DNA of 64,000 bases from an uncultured Candidatus Melainabacteria bacterium. GTDB lineage: Bacteria > Cyanobacteriota > Vampirovibrionia > Gastranaerophilales > Gastranaerophilaceae. Position 1 is the first letter of the stretch; each line of letters opens with the position of its first letter. Below are positions 16,497 to 24,976 of this stretch, piece by piece. The DNA is taken from assembly GCA_934691935.1 (NCBI GenBank), contig CAKUTH010000010.1:29831-93830 (forward strand), written 5' to 3'. The position numbers and the translations under genes were made by a program. The notes under the pieces are model-generated. The model was not told the DNA's origin, searched no databases, and worked only from the letters and a program-made list of their open reading frames with translations.

Positions 16497-17792
16497 ATGG
16501 AAACAACAAATCAATCAATAATGCCATTAACAAGAAAAATCGCTAATAATAGATTAGAAATTGGCGGTTGCGATACTATCGAACTTGTCGAAAAATATGG
16601 TTCACCTTTATACGTAATAGATGAACACACTTTGCGCAGTATTTGCAAAGATTATAAAAATGCGTTTAAAAATTACCCAAAAGTAAACATGATGTACGCA
16701 TCAAAAGCATTATGCACTATTGCGACATCGCAAATTATATCATCAGAAGGCTTTGGATTTGACGTCGTATCGGCTGGCGAGATTTATACCGTATACAAAG
16801 CTGGCGTTGACATGTCAAAAGTTTTGTTCAACGGAAACAACAAATCCGCAGACGAACTTGAACTTGCGATAAAATTAGGTGTCGGCAGAATTTCCGTAGA
16901 TAATTTTTATGAGCTTGAACTCCTAGATAATATCGCAAAAAGTCAAAACAAATTCGTTGACATTTTACTTAGAATTACCCCTGGAATTGAATGTCACACT
17001 CACGAATATATTCAAACTGGACACTTAGATTCAAAATTCGGATTTGATTTAACACAAATTGACAATGCAATTGATTTGATAAGAAACAAGTATTCAAACC
17101 TGAAACTCCACGGTTTGCATGCGCATATCGGTTCTCAAATTTTTGAAACATCAATTTACGGTGATGAAATAGAAATTTTGGTCAAAGAAATTGCGCGCCT
17201 AGGCTTGAATGAAATAAACATAGGTGGCGGAATTGGAGTTAAATACACAAAAGATGACTGTCCACCATCAATTTATACAGTTGCCAATATTGTAATTGAG
17301 AAACTTAAAGAGTGTATTGAAAAATATAATATTGAACCGCCAGCATTGTTCATAGAACCAGGAAGAAGCATTATATCAACATCTGGCGTAACTTTATACA
17401 CAATCGGCAGTTCAAAACAAGTTCCAAAAGGTAGAACATATATTGCAGTAGACGGCGGAATGTCAGATAACATAAGACCATCTATGTATCAAGCATTATA
17501 TACGGCAGAAATTGCTAACAAACCTAACGCCGAACCTAATAAAACCGTAACTGTAGCAGGACGTTTTTGCGAATCTGGTGACATTTTAATCAACGACATT
17601 AAACTTCCAAACCCTCAAGCTGGAGATGTTTTGTGCGTTTATAACACTGGAGCTTACAATTATTCAATGGCATCAAATTACAATCGCGTACAAAAACCTG
17701 CGATGGTACTTGTAAATAATTCACAATCTGATATTATAGTAACTAGAGAGACACTTGATGATTTAATATCACATGACATGAAGGTAGATTAA
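16497..17792 (+). CDS. lysA: Diaminopimelate decarboxylase
   Basis: A 431-aa fold-III PLP enzyme converting meso-diaminopimelate to lysine. The PLP lysine is K70 in MMYASKAL. The phosphate-binding GGGIGV motif and the active-site GRFCESGDIL near residue 360 are present, and the C-terminal beta domain is complete. Its stop overlaps the cdaA start (TAATG), so lysA, cdaA and yitT form one operon. Pairing of lysA with a diadenylate cyclase gene is common in cyanobacteria, which fits the proposed affiliation. No Shine-Dalgarno is seen; the transcript is probably leaderless. Confidence 0.95.
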   Translation: METTNQSIMPLTRKIANNRLEIGGCDTIELVEKYGSPLYVIDEHTLRSICKDYKNAFKNYPKVNMMYASKALCTIATSQIISSEGFGFDVVSAGEIYTVYKAGVDMSKVLFNGNNKSADELELAIKLGVGRISVDNFYELELLDNIAKSQNKFVDILLRITPGIECHTHEYIQTGHLDSKFGFDLTQIDNAIDLIRNKYSNLKLHGLHAHIGSQIFETSIYGDEIEILVKEIARLGLNEINIGGGIGVKYTKDDCPPSIYTVANIVIEKLKECIEKYNIEPPALFIEPGRSIISTSGVTLYTIGSSKQVPKGRTYIAVDGGMSDNIRPSMYQALYTAEIANKPNAEPNKTVTVAGRFCESGDILINDIKLPNPQAGDVLCVYNTGAYNYSMASNYNRVQKPAMVLVNNSQSDIIVTRETLDDLISHDMKVD

Positions 17793-18685
17793 TGGTAAAT
17801 AATTTTTTAGCATACATACTAAACTATATTAAAAACCTCGAAACAGTTTTCAACTGGTCTGATTTTATTCAAATTGCATTTTTAGTTTGCGTATTATTGT
17901 TTTTATACAAAAAATTTATCAAAAACACACCTTCTGAGAAATTTGTAAAAGGTGTACTAATCCTTGTTTGTGTTTGGATTTTTAGCGAAGTTTTAATGAG
18001 ATTAAACTTGAACATCATTGGAATGTTTTTGAAAGGCATAGTAACCTTAGTTTCATTAAGTTTAATCGTTATTTTCCAACCAGAACTTAGAAGATTTTTG
18101 GGATTTTTGGGACAAGCAGATTTTGTCGCTAAGATTTTTAACACCAATTATAAAAAGCAACAAGCTAGAAAAATTGACGTAGTAAAAGAATTAATAGAAA
18201 GCGTAAAATATCTGTCAAAATCACATACTGGCGCGCTCGTGGTCTTTCAAAGCGATTTAAGCAACACATATTACGATGTTGGAACGAAATTAAATGCAGA
18301 TTTGTCTACAGAATTACTTTTGACAATCTTCCATCCAAACACACCTTTGCATGACGGCGCTGTTGTTATTAACGGAGATAAAATAATTTCGGCTGGGGTT
18401 TTGTTACCACTAACTGAAGATCCTAAACTTAGTTGGAAATATGGAACTCGCCACAGAGCAGCTATCGGCATGACCGAAACAAGTGATGCAGCCTGCCTTG
18501 TTGTATCTGAAGAAACTGGTGACGTTTCTATTGCTCTTGGTGGAAACTTGAAAAAATACGAAGATTTAGTTACTCTAAAATCCGATTTAGAAAACATTTT
18601 AGGTCTTAAAGAACCTTCTGAAAACAGAAAGAAAACTATTTTCAGTATCAACAATTTCATGACAATAAAAAAGAATGTGGAGTAA
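17792..18685 (+). CDS. cdaA: Diadenylate cyclase (c-di-AMP synthase)
   Basis: A 297-aa membrane-bound DAC enzyme that makes c-di-AMP from two ATP. Three N-terminal transmembrane helices (about residues 25-40, 53-70, 73-95) precede the DisA_N catalytic domain, whose key motifs are intact: LHDGAVV (DGA at 188-190) and GTRHRAAIG (RHR at 210-212). The CdaA-type layout (three helices, then DAC) is normal. The ATG overlaps the lysA stop. The likely degrading enzyme PgpH is encoded at 24977-27169 in the same window. Confidence 0.95.
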   Translation: MVNNFLAYILNYIKNLETVFNWSDFIQIAFLVCVLLFLYKKFIKNTPSEKFVKGVLILVCVWIFSEVLMRLNLNIIGMFLKGIVTLVSLSLIVIFQPELRRFLGFLGQADFVAKIFNTNYKKQQARKIDVVKELIESVKYLSKSHTGALVVFQSDLSNTYYDVGTKLNADLSTELLLTIFHPNTPLHDGAVVINGDKIISAGVLLPLTEDPKLSWKYGTRHRAAIGMTETSDAACLVVSEETGDVSIALGGNLKKYEDLVTLKSDLENILGLKEPSENRKKTIFSINNFMTIKKNVE

Positions 18686-18688
18686 ATT

Positions 18689-19564
18689 TTGGAAAGAAAA
18701 TTAACTAAAAAAGAACATATCTTTAACTTCTTAAGAAAACTATTTTTCTTAACCCTTGGACCTTTCATTGCAGCTTTAGCGTTGGAAGTTTTTTTAGTTC
18801 CAAATAACATAATTGACGGCGGAATTGTTGGTATATCTATTATCTTGAGTTATTTAACAAAAATGAATCTTGGTTTATTAATTTTTGTTATTAACATTCC
18901 GTTTTTCTTGCTTGCATTTAACAAAATCGGCAAAAAATTTGTTATTCAAACATTTTACGCAATCGGCATGCTTTCGTTGTGGGTAAACATATTGACAATG
19001 CATCATGTTCCAACAACCAGCGATTTGTTATTAGCAACAGTATTTGGCGGAATTGCATTGGGTACGGGCGTTGGACTGGTTCTCAAAAACGAAGGTTCAC
19101 TTGACGGAACAGAGATAATGTCACTGGTGTTATCTAAAAAATTCGGTTTTTCAGTCGGAGAATGGATTATGACCTTTAACGTATTCATATACGGTGCTTC
19201 AGGACTCGTTTTTGGCTGGAACAAAGCTATGTACGCAGTCTTAACATATTTTATAGCATTCAAAGTTATTGACGTAGTGCTTGAGGGGCTAAACACTGCT
19301 AAATCAATAAGAATTATCAGCGACCAATCCTATGAAATAGGACAAGCATTATTGGAAAGATTAAATCTTGGAGTTACTTATCTCAAAGGCGTTGGCGCTT
19401 ATTCTGGAGCTGAAAAAACTATTGTATTCTGTGTTGTTTCTCGTTTAGAAATGGCAAAAATGAAAGAAATTATTAAAGAAATCGACCCAAGTGCATTTAT
19501 TTCAGTCGTTGATGTTCACGAAGCATACGGCGGACGTAGAGGCGGAAGTATTGACAAAATCTAG
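18689..19564 (+). CDS. YitT family membrane protein (DUF161/DUF2179)
   Basis: A 291-aa protein with five or six transmembrane segments in the first 200 residues (ALEVFLVPNNIIDGG and GTGVGLVLKNEGSLDGTEI are typical of YitT) and a soluble DUF2179 C-terminal domain (AYSGAEKTIVFCVVSRLE; VVDVHEAYGGR). The function of the family is poorly known. The start is TTG at 18689 with GTGGAG upstream, 3 nt after the cdaA stop. It is the last gene of the lysA operon; the promoter of the next gene lies inside its 3' end. Confidence 0.88.
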   Translation: MERKLTKKEHIFNFLRKLFFLTLGPFIAALALEVFLVPNNIIDGGIVGISIILSYLTKMNLGLLIFVINIPFFLLAFNKIGKKFVIQTFYAIGMLSLWVNILTMHHVPTTSDLLLATVFGGIALGTGVGLVLKNEGSLDGTEIMSLVLSKKFGFSVGEWIMTFNVFIYGASGLVFGWNKAMYAVLTYFIAFKVIDVVLEGLNTAKSIRIISDQSYEIGQALLERLNLGVTYLKGVGAYSGAEKTIVFCVVSRLEMAKMKEIIKEIDPSAFISVVDVHEAYGGRRGGSIDKI

Positions 19565-19580
19565 TGATATAGACTATATT
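19551..19580 (+). promoter_or_regulatory. Promoter of the 19629 gene
   Basis: TTGACA (19551-19556), 18-nt spacer, TATATT (19575-19580), overlapping the last codons of yitT. The leader carries a 7-bp hairpin CTGACAA/TTGTCGG (19597-19613) directly before the Shine-Dalgarno GGAAAGGA. Confidence 0.65.
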
Positions 19581-19628
19581 ATAAAGAGGAGAGAGTCTGA
19601 CAAAAGTTGTCGGAAAGGATAAATTAAA

Positions 19629-19976
19629 ATGGCAAAGAATATTGATACAGTACCAATAGAGGTGAGCATATTAACAGCAGACCACGATATAAAAGGTATC
19701 GTACACGTTTCAAAATATACAAATACTAACAGAGAATTGACAGATTTGCTAAACGACAGAGAGCGTAGATTTTTAGCTGTTACAAATGCAGAAATTTATC
19801 CTCGCAATTCAAACCAAGCACCTAGAAAATATAATTTTTTAGAAATTCACATGGATTATGTTTTGATGGTTCACCCTTCATCTCAGGCAGTTTTCCAAGA
19901 AACAGGAAAAACTCAAGAAGATATTTCGAGATTTAGAGAATTAAGATTGAAACTCAATCAAACTAAACCATTCTAA
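19629..19976 (+). CDS. Small soluble protein of unknown function (115 aa)
   Basis: No signal peptide or membrane segment. The sequence suggests a small beta-rich domain: VEVSILTADHDIKGIVHV, then RELTDLLNDRERRFLAVTNAEIY, then a hydrophobic strand FLEIHMDYVLMVHP, and a charged helical tail. Proteins of this look (strand pair, TDLLN, strand) occur as uncharacterised cyanobacterial proteins, but I cannot name the family with certainty. It is transcribed alone from its own promoter and ends at a strong terminator. Confidence 0.75.
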   Translation: MAKNIDTVPIEVSILTADHDIKGIVHVSKYTNTNRELTDLLNDRERRFLAVTNAEIYPRNSNQAPRKYNFLEIHMDYVLMVHPSSQAVFQETGKTQEDISRFRELRLKLNQTKPF

Positions 19977-19990
19977 GATTTTTAACCAAT

Positions 19991-20023
19991 AAAAAAGAGC
20001 CTTTTTTCAAAGGCTCTTTTTTA
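19991..20023. terminator. Bidirectional rho-independent terminator
   Basis: Stem AAAGAGCCTTT / AAAGGCTCTTT with A-run before and T-run after, so it serves the 19629 gene on the plus strand and the 20040 gene on the minus strand. Confidence 0.88.
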
Positions 20024-20039
20024 TGTTTGTCTCCATAAA

Positions 20040-20777
20040 TTATTTATTATATTTTGCTAACAAGTTTGTAGAATTACCATAACTTACAACATCTAAAGAT
20101 TTTCCCTGTACATCAGATGATTGTTGAGCTTCAACTCTTTGTTCAGGTTTTTGTTCTTCTTCCTGTTTATGAGTTTCATCACATCCGTGACCCTTCTTTA
20201 ATTCCATTTTCTTTTCAACTTTTTTAGCCAAAGGTGTCGCAACTAGAGGAACTACAATACGTTTACCAATAATTGTTGCGGCTGCAATATCTGCAACAAA
20301 TTTGAATAAATCTAAAGCATCTTTTCTAACTTTTTCATATTCTCTTGCATATACAAGTTTTTTAGAAGCATGGTTTCCTGTCATTGCATCTTGCATACGC
20401 ATTCTTGAAATTGTATTTGCTTTGCTGATTGAATTAAATGATTTTTTAAACAATTTGTCAAAAATCGGACCAGAATATTTTCTCATTGCAAAGAACATTG
20501 CAATTTGCGCGCCAATCATCAATACGCCATTTGTCAAATCTAATGCAGCAACAAATTTCCTTTTCTTTTCTGGTATCTTATCATTGTGCAAACTTTGAGT
20601 AACATACATTGCACAACCAATACCATCTTTCAAGATAATAGATGTAACTGTTGCCATTGCCAATGCTTTTTCTGGGTCATTTTCAAATTTTTTACCTAAC
20701 CAAACAGCTGGTTTCGCGTTTGTTGCTTTGGCAATACCTTTTCCAATATAATTTCCAATTGATTGAAGTCCACTCAT
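20040..20777 (-). CDS. Lineage-specific two-helix membrane protein
   Basis: A 245-aa protein of unknown function. After a polar start there are two hydrophobic segments (about 38-58 and 75-95) separated by a basic loop (HNDKIPEKKRK), then a soluble stretch, a third weak segment near 170-190 (FVADIAAATIIGKRIVVPLVATPL), and a Lys/Glu/Gln-rich tail. Its ATG overlaps the stop of the upstream gene (TAATG) behind a strong GGAGGT. The hydrophobic-basic-hydrophobic arrangement resembles that of the upstream neighbour and of the protein at 60092-61147. Confidence 0.75.
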   Translation of the reverse strand: MSGLQSIGNYIGKGIAKATNAKPAVWLGKKFENDPEKALAMATVTSIILKDGIGCAMYVTQSLHNDKIPEKKRKFVAALDLTNGVLMIGAQIAMFFAMRKYSGPIFDKLFKKSFNSISKANTISRMRMQDAMTGNHASKKLVYAREYEKVRKDALDLFKFVADIAAATIIGKRIVVPLVATPLAKKVEKKMELKKGHGCDETHKQEEEQKPEQRVEAQQSSDVQGKSLDVVSYGNSTNLLAKYNK

Positions 20778-22258
20778 TATTTGTTACCTCCAATCTTTTC
20801 TTCGGATTGATGTTTTTTATCTTTTGCTCCAGACAAACTTGGGAAGAAAATATCCATAAATCTAGGATATACCCAATTCAACGCTGTGCAGGTAATTGGT
20901 AATGTTATAAATACACCTACACCGATTTTTGTGAATTGGTTCCAACTTTTATAATTACTTCCCACGAGTTCTTTATAACCATTAGTTATATTTTTGTATA
21001 CTTTTTTAGTTAAATCACCTAATTTGTGACTAAATGTATCTGTATCCATTAATACCGATTTTATAATACCGTCTACATCTTCAAAATTACATTGTTTAAT
21101 TACTTTGTCTATTGTTGCTTTAATTGTTTGTTCGTTTACATTTTCCAAATTTTTAATTTTTGCACCTGTTAACTCAACAATTCTTTCTGATAAAACCTTA
21201 TTTCTTTCCAACATTGCTGAGCGATAAGCATCTCTTGAAAATTCGCCATTACACAAATCTTTAATATTTTCAATACGGCTTAATGTCCTTTTAATTCGAC
21301 TAAATTTCAAATCTTCTGGTCTATCTAGAATTTCTTGAAGAAGAACTTTCACTTCTGGATTTTGCTCTTTAGATAAAGCCTCTTGAATAACGGAAGTTAC
21401 ATTGTCTTTAGAAACATTGGCAAAAATTTCTCTCAAATGATTTTCATTATTAATCAATACTTCCGCTCTATCAAGATAATAAGCTATAGCTTTTGAATCT
21501 TTTTGAAGTGCTCTTGCATCTGCAATGTATGCATCAATTTGCTTATTAACCAATTTGGCAGTTGATTTAAAATCTAGATGTCTTTCACCTACATCAAATC
21601 TTCCTGTTTCGCTGAATTTTTTAGCAATCGTTTCTAATTGTTCATTTTGAATATTTTTTACTCTTGCGTTCAATTCATTGTCATAGGCTTCACGTTTTGC
21701 TTTTGCATCTTTATTAAACAATGCACTTATCCAAGAAGGTCTTTCCATTTTTTCTTGTTTTAATGATTCTTTAACTTTAGATTGAATATATGTTTTTGTA
21801 TTAAGCTCATGCTGATCTAGTTTTACTGTAGCATATTTTGAAATATTTTTATTATTAAATACCATATCCAAGCCTTTATCAATGTATTTTTGTACACTTG
21901 CTTGGAACAAAATTGCTAATACCGCCGATATAGGTTGTCTCATTGCGGTATACAATTTTGTATTTTTATTTTCTTCTTTTTGTTCTGGAGTTGCATTTTT
22001 AGGAGCTTTTACAAACGGATTAAAACCAATGAACACTGGAGCAACAAGACCTGTGCCCAAGGCAGTAATCAAAATACCACCAATTTCACCCTTCAGCCAT
22101 TCCAAGCTTTTCATATATTTGATAATCTTTTTCTGAGGTAAGCTTTCCATTATTCTTTCAGAATAAGGTAATTTACCTTTAAAGCTCGTTTGGGAGTTGC
22201 TTGTTGTTTTCAAGCCAGTGTACCCGTTGTTGTAATTAAAACTGTTTACTTTTATCAT
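20777..22258 (-). CDS. SFKG-tagged lineage-specific membrane protein
   Basis: A 493-aa protein of unknown function. The N-terminus is Asn/Thr/Ser-rich and carries SFKG at residues 25-28. A hydrophobic segment (ILITALGTGLVAPVF, about 57-72), a Lys-rich loop and a second segment (about 105-120) follow. Residues 130-440 are a long charged, helical region with coiled-coil character, and a last hydrophobic segment lies near 455 (GVGVFITLPITCTALNW). It is translationally coupled to the downstream 245-aa protein, so the two may form a complex. The Shine-Dalgarno is weak (TAGGT). A poly-helical structural or secreted-effector role is possible but unproven. Confidence 0.75.
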   Translation of the reverse strand: MIKVNSFNYNNGYTGLKTTSNSQTSFKGKLPYSERIMESLPQKKIIKYMKSLEWLKGEIGGILITALGTGLVAPVFIGFNPFVKAPKNATPEQKEENKNTKLYTAMRQPISAVLAILFQASVQKYIDKGLDMVFNNKNISKYATVKLDQHELNTKTYIQSKVKESLKQEKMERPSWISALFNKDAKAKREAYDNELNARVKNIQNEQLETIAKKFSETGRFDVGERHLDFKSTAKLVNKQIDAYIADARALQKDSKAIAYYLDRAEVLINNENHLREIFANVSKDNVTSVIQEALSKEQNPEVKVLLQEILDRPEDLKFSRIKRTLSRIENIKDLCNGEFSRDAYRSAMLERNKVLSERIVELTGAKIKNLENVNEQTIKATIDKVIKQCNFEDVDGIIKSVLMDTDTFSHKLGDLTKKVYKNITNGYKELVGSNYKSWNQFTKIGVGVFITLPITCTALNWVYPRFMDIFFPSLSGAKDKKHQSEEKIGGNK

Positions 22259-22327
22259 TTTAATACCTACACATGAACCTTCTATATATATAGAGGATTA
22301 AACAAAATAAAAATTGCCGTTTTTTCT

Positions 22328-23932
22328 CTATTTATTAAGTTTTGTGAACTTAACAACTGTCCAGTTTCCTTTCCTATCTACACGCGCAACAGGTAGAGCA
22401 TTCATCAAGTCTATAAATGTCATGTTTTTAATATATGAGAAAACTAAAAACAACAACGGCTTGCTGTCATACAAGCTCTTATCCCTTGCGATTAAAGCCA
22501 AATCATCAGGTGAATAGAATGCAACACTATCTAAAAATACCATCACGATGCTTTGGTTCGGCTTCATTGTATCAAGAACATGTTTTTTTATCAAGTTATC
22601 AAAATATTCGTTCTTCTGCCCAGCAAATATATCTCTATATATTCCTTTCCCATTTTGGTAAGCCTCAGCATAGTCAACGTTTGCTGACAAGAACTGTTGA
22701 AAATTCCCTTTATGAATTTGTATAACTTTATAATCTGAAAAATCAAAATATTTTTCAAAACGTGATTGCGGATAGTATTGCAAAAGGATTATATCGCCTT
22801 TTTTCAAATCCATGCGTTCAATCATATCCGTTGCAATTTTATTTCCCTCTGCTCTATGCATTTTTGGCGCAGAATAAGGATGTATAAGAATATATCCAAG
22901 CGAAATTGCACAATACAAACCTATTAATATATTTCTCAAAACCTTATTTTCAATAGAAGTTGCACCTGCGCATGCCAAATATATTAGTATTGGATAAATT
23001 TCAATAGAATATTTTGTTATAAATACTAATTTACCCGATATTGCAACAAGCATAAGAACAAAAACTACTGAGCATGCCAGAATGAATAACTGGTAGTTCT
23101 TTTTCAAACCTTTTATTATAAATCCGACAACTATCAGCATTGGCACAATCATAAAAAATGCAAGTTTCGGTTCATACAAAAATTTATCAGGCGCATTTGT
23201 AAGATTAGTAAGCACTGGAGAGAAATAATCTGTTAACAAAAATCCTAATTTTGAGATTGTAAAATGTCCCCACCACTGTGAAAAAGACTGAGTTGTCATG
23301 ATTTTGTAAGCCAATGGCGCAGTTGCGATTGACCCAAGTGCCAAGGCACTCCATATATAAACAGATGACTTTTTGTTATTCAAACTTATATAAATCAAGT
23401 TAAAGAACACAAACACAAACCCGATTGTATGCGTAAAAAGGATTAGAAAATTAAACAAAACACAAAGAATTATATTCTTTTTACAAGGATTTTTGATAAG
23501 TCTGATAGTATACAAAACACACAACGCAGAGAACAAAAACAATACAGAATATAATCTTACTTCCTGCGAATAATAAATCAGAAATGAACTTATAGCACTA
23601 AGTCCAGCACACAAAAAACCAGTTTGCTCATCTTTTTCCTTACCTAAGAAAAACATTGCTGGGATAGCCAAAACGCCTGTAAACAACGAAGTCAATCGCA
23701 AAACCAAGTCGCTTTGCCCAAAGAAAAACATAAAGAATTTCAAATATAGATAATAAAACGGCATGTGACACTGAGATTTAACAGCGTTTACAAACCCATG
23801 CCCGAATGGAGTTGACGCTATCATCCAACTAACATATTCGTCATTCCAAAGCCCATCAGGCTTATTAATAAATATCAAACGTAATCCTATTGCAAGGATT
23901 ATAATAAAAGCTAATAATAATTTTTTTTTCAT
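22328..23932 (-). CDS. GT-C family glycosyltransferase (PMT/ArnT-like, GT39/GT83 type)
   Basis: A 534-aa integral membrane protein with about 10 transmembrane helices in the first 390 residues and a soluble C-terminal domain. The first loop has the GT-C acidic pair (LWNDEYVSW), and ISSFLIYYSQEVRLYSVLF is typical of the PMT_2 family. Such enzymes use a lipid-linked sugar donor to glycosylate proteins or lipids on the outer face of the membrane. The ATG at 23932 is chosen; an in-frame TTG lies 18 nt upstream. It is divergent from the GT2 gene at 23997, which could make its donor. Confidence 0.85.
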   Translation of the reverse strand: MKKKLLLAFIIILAIGLRLIFINKPDGLWNDEYVSWMIASTPFGHGFVNAVKSQCHMPFYYLYLKFFMFFFGQSDLVLRLTSLFTGVLAIPAMFFLGKEKDEQTGFLCAGLSAISSFLIYYSQEVRLYSVLFLFSALCVLYTIRLIKNPCKKNIILCVLFNFLILFTHTIGFVFVFFNLIYISLNNKKSSVYIWSALALGSIATAPLAYKIMTTQSFSQWWGHFTISKLGFLLTDYFSPVLTNLTNAPDKFLYEPKLAFFMIVPMLIVVGFIIKGLKKNYQLFILACSVVFVLMLVAISGKLVFITKYSIEIYPILIYLACAGATSIENKVLRNILIGLYCAISLGYILIHPYSAPKMHRAEGNKIATDMIERMDLKKGDIILLQYYPQSRFEKYFDFSDYKVIQIHKGNFQQFLSANVDYAEAYQNGKGIYRDIFAGQKNEYFDNLIKKHVLDTMKPNQSIVMVFLDSVAFYSPDDLALIARDKSLYDSKPLLFLVFSYIKNMTFIDLMNALPVARVDRKGNWTVVKFTKLNK

Positions 23933-23934
23933 AA

Positions 23935-23963
23935 TTGTCAAAATCCCCAATTGCCTATATAAT
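23935..23963 (+). promoter_or_regulatory. Promoter of the GT2 gene
   Basis: TTGTCA (23935-23940), 17-nt spacer, perfect TATAAT (23958-23963). The leader of about 27 nt carries GATGAGGAG. Confidence 0.75.
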
Positions 23964-23996
23964 TATATAATAAAAAAAGAAAAGATGAGGAGTATA

Positions 23997-24935
23997 ATGA
24001 AACTTGTTATTCAAATTCCTTGTTATAACGAGGAAAAAGCATTGCCTATAACCCTGAAAGATTTGCCCAAAAAAATCGAAGGGATTGATGAAATAGAGGT
24101 ATTAATTATTGACGACGGTTCAAAAGATAATACCGTTGCAGTTGCGAAATCACTGGGAGTCAAGCATGTCGTAAATATGCCACATAACTGCGGACTAGCT
24201 AAAGCATTTGTTGCTGGATTGCAAAAATCTTTGGAAATAGGCGCAGATATAATTGTAAATACCGATGCTGACAATCAGTATTGTGCTAACGATATTGAAA
24301 AACTGGTAAAACCTATTTTGGCTGGTGATGCTGACATCGTAATAGGCACTCGTCCCGTTTCAAAAATTGAGCACTTTTCTCCACTAAAAAAATTATTACA
24401 AAAACTTGGTTCATGCGTTATGCGTTTGATTAGTTCTACCGAGGTTGAAGATGCACCGAGCGGTTTTAGAGCATTTTCTCGCAATTCTGCATTGCAATTG
24501 AACGTGTTTGATAATTACACATACACACTAGAAACAATAATTCAGGCACGCGCCAAAGGCTTAATCCTAAAGTGCGTACCGATTAACGTCAATGCAGATT
24601 TGAGAAAATCTAAACTTGTAAAAAGCATGTTTGATTACATTATTCGTTCCGTTTTTACGATGATTAGAATGTTTATCATATACAGACCATTTAGATTTTT
24701 TGCAATTATTGCTGGACTTTTCCTCACTTTGGGAACTATTTTAGGATTAAGATTTTTATATTATTACGTGTTTTCAAGCGGAAACGGTCATATTCAATCT
24801 TTAATTCTATCCGCTATATTGATTATCACAGGGGTGCAAATAGCTGTAATCGCTGTATTATCTGAACTTATGTCTATCAACAGAAAACTTCTTGAAGATA
24901 TTCAAAAACGTATAAAACTCCAAGACTTGAAATAA
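23997..24935 (+). CDS. Polyprenyl-phosphate glycosyltransferase, GT2 (DPM1/ArnC-like)
   Basis: A 312-aa protein. The GT2 domain (about 1-215) has PCYNEE near the start, the DDGSKDNT motif, and NTDADNQY as the DxD metal site. Two C-terminal transmembrane helices (about 232-255 and 268-290) match dolichyl/undecaprenyl-phosphate sugar synthases, which load a sugar from a nucleotide donor onto a polyprenyl phosphate. The ATG at 23997 has GATGAGGAG as Shine-Dalgarno. The divergent GT-C enzyme is a plausible user of the product. Confidence 0.88.
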   Translation: MKLVIQIPCYNEEKALPITLKDLPKKIEGIDEIEVLIIDDGSKDNTVAVAKSLGVKHVVNMPHNCGLAKAFVAGLQKSLEIGADIIVNTDADNQYCANDIEKLVKPILAGDADIVIGTRPVSKIEHFSPLKKLLQKLGSCVMRLISSTEVEDAPSGFRAFSRNSALQLNVFDNYTYTLETIIQARAKGLILKCVPINVNADLRKSKLVKSMFDYIIRSVFTMIRMFIIYRPFRFFAIIAGLFLTLGTILGLRFLYYYVFSSGNGHIQSLILSAILIITGVQIAVIAVLSELMSINRKLLEDIQKRIKLQDLK

Positions 24936-24976
24936 ATTCTGGGAAGTTATAACATATAAAAAAAATAGGTATAATT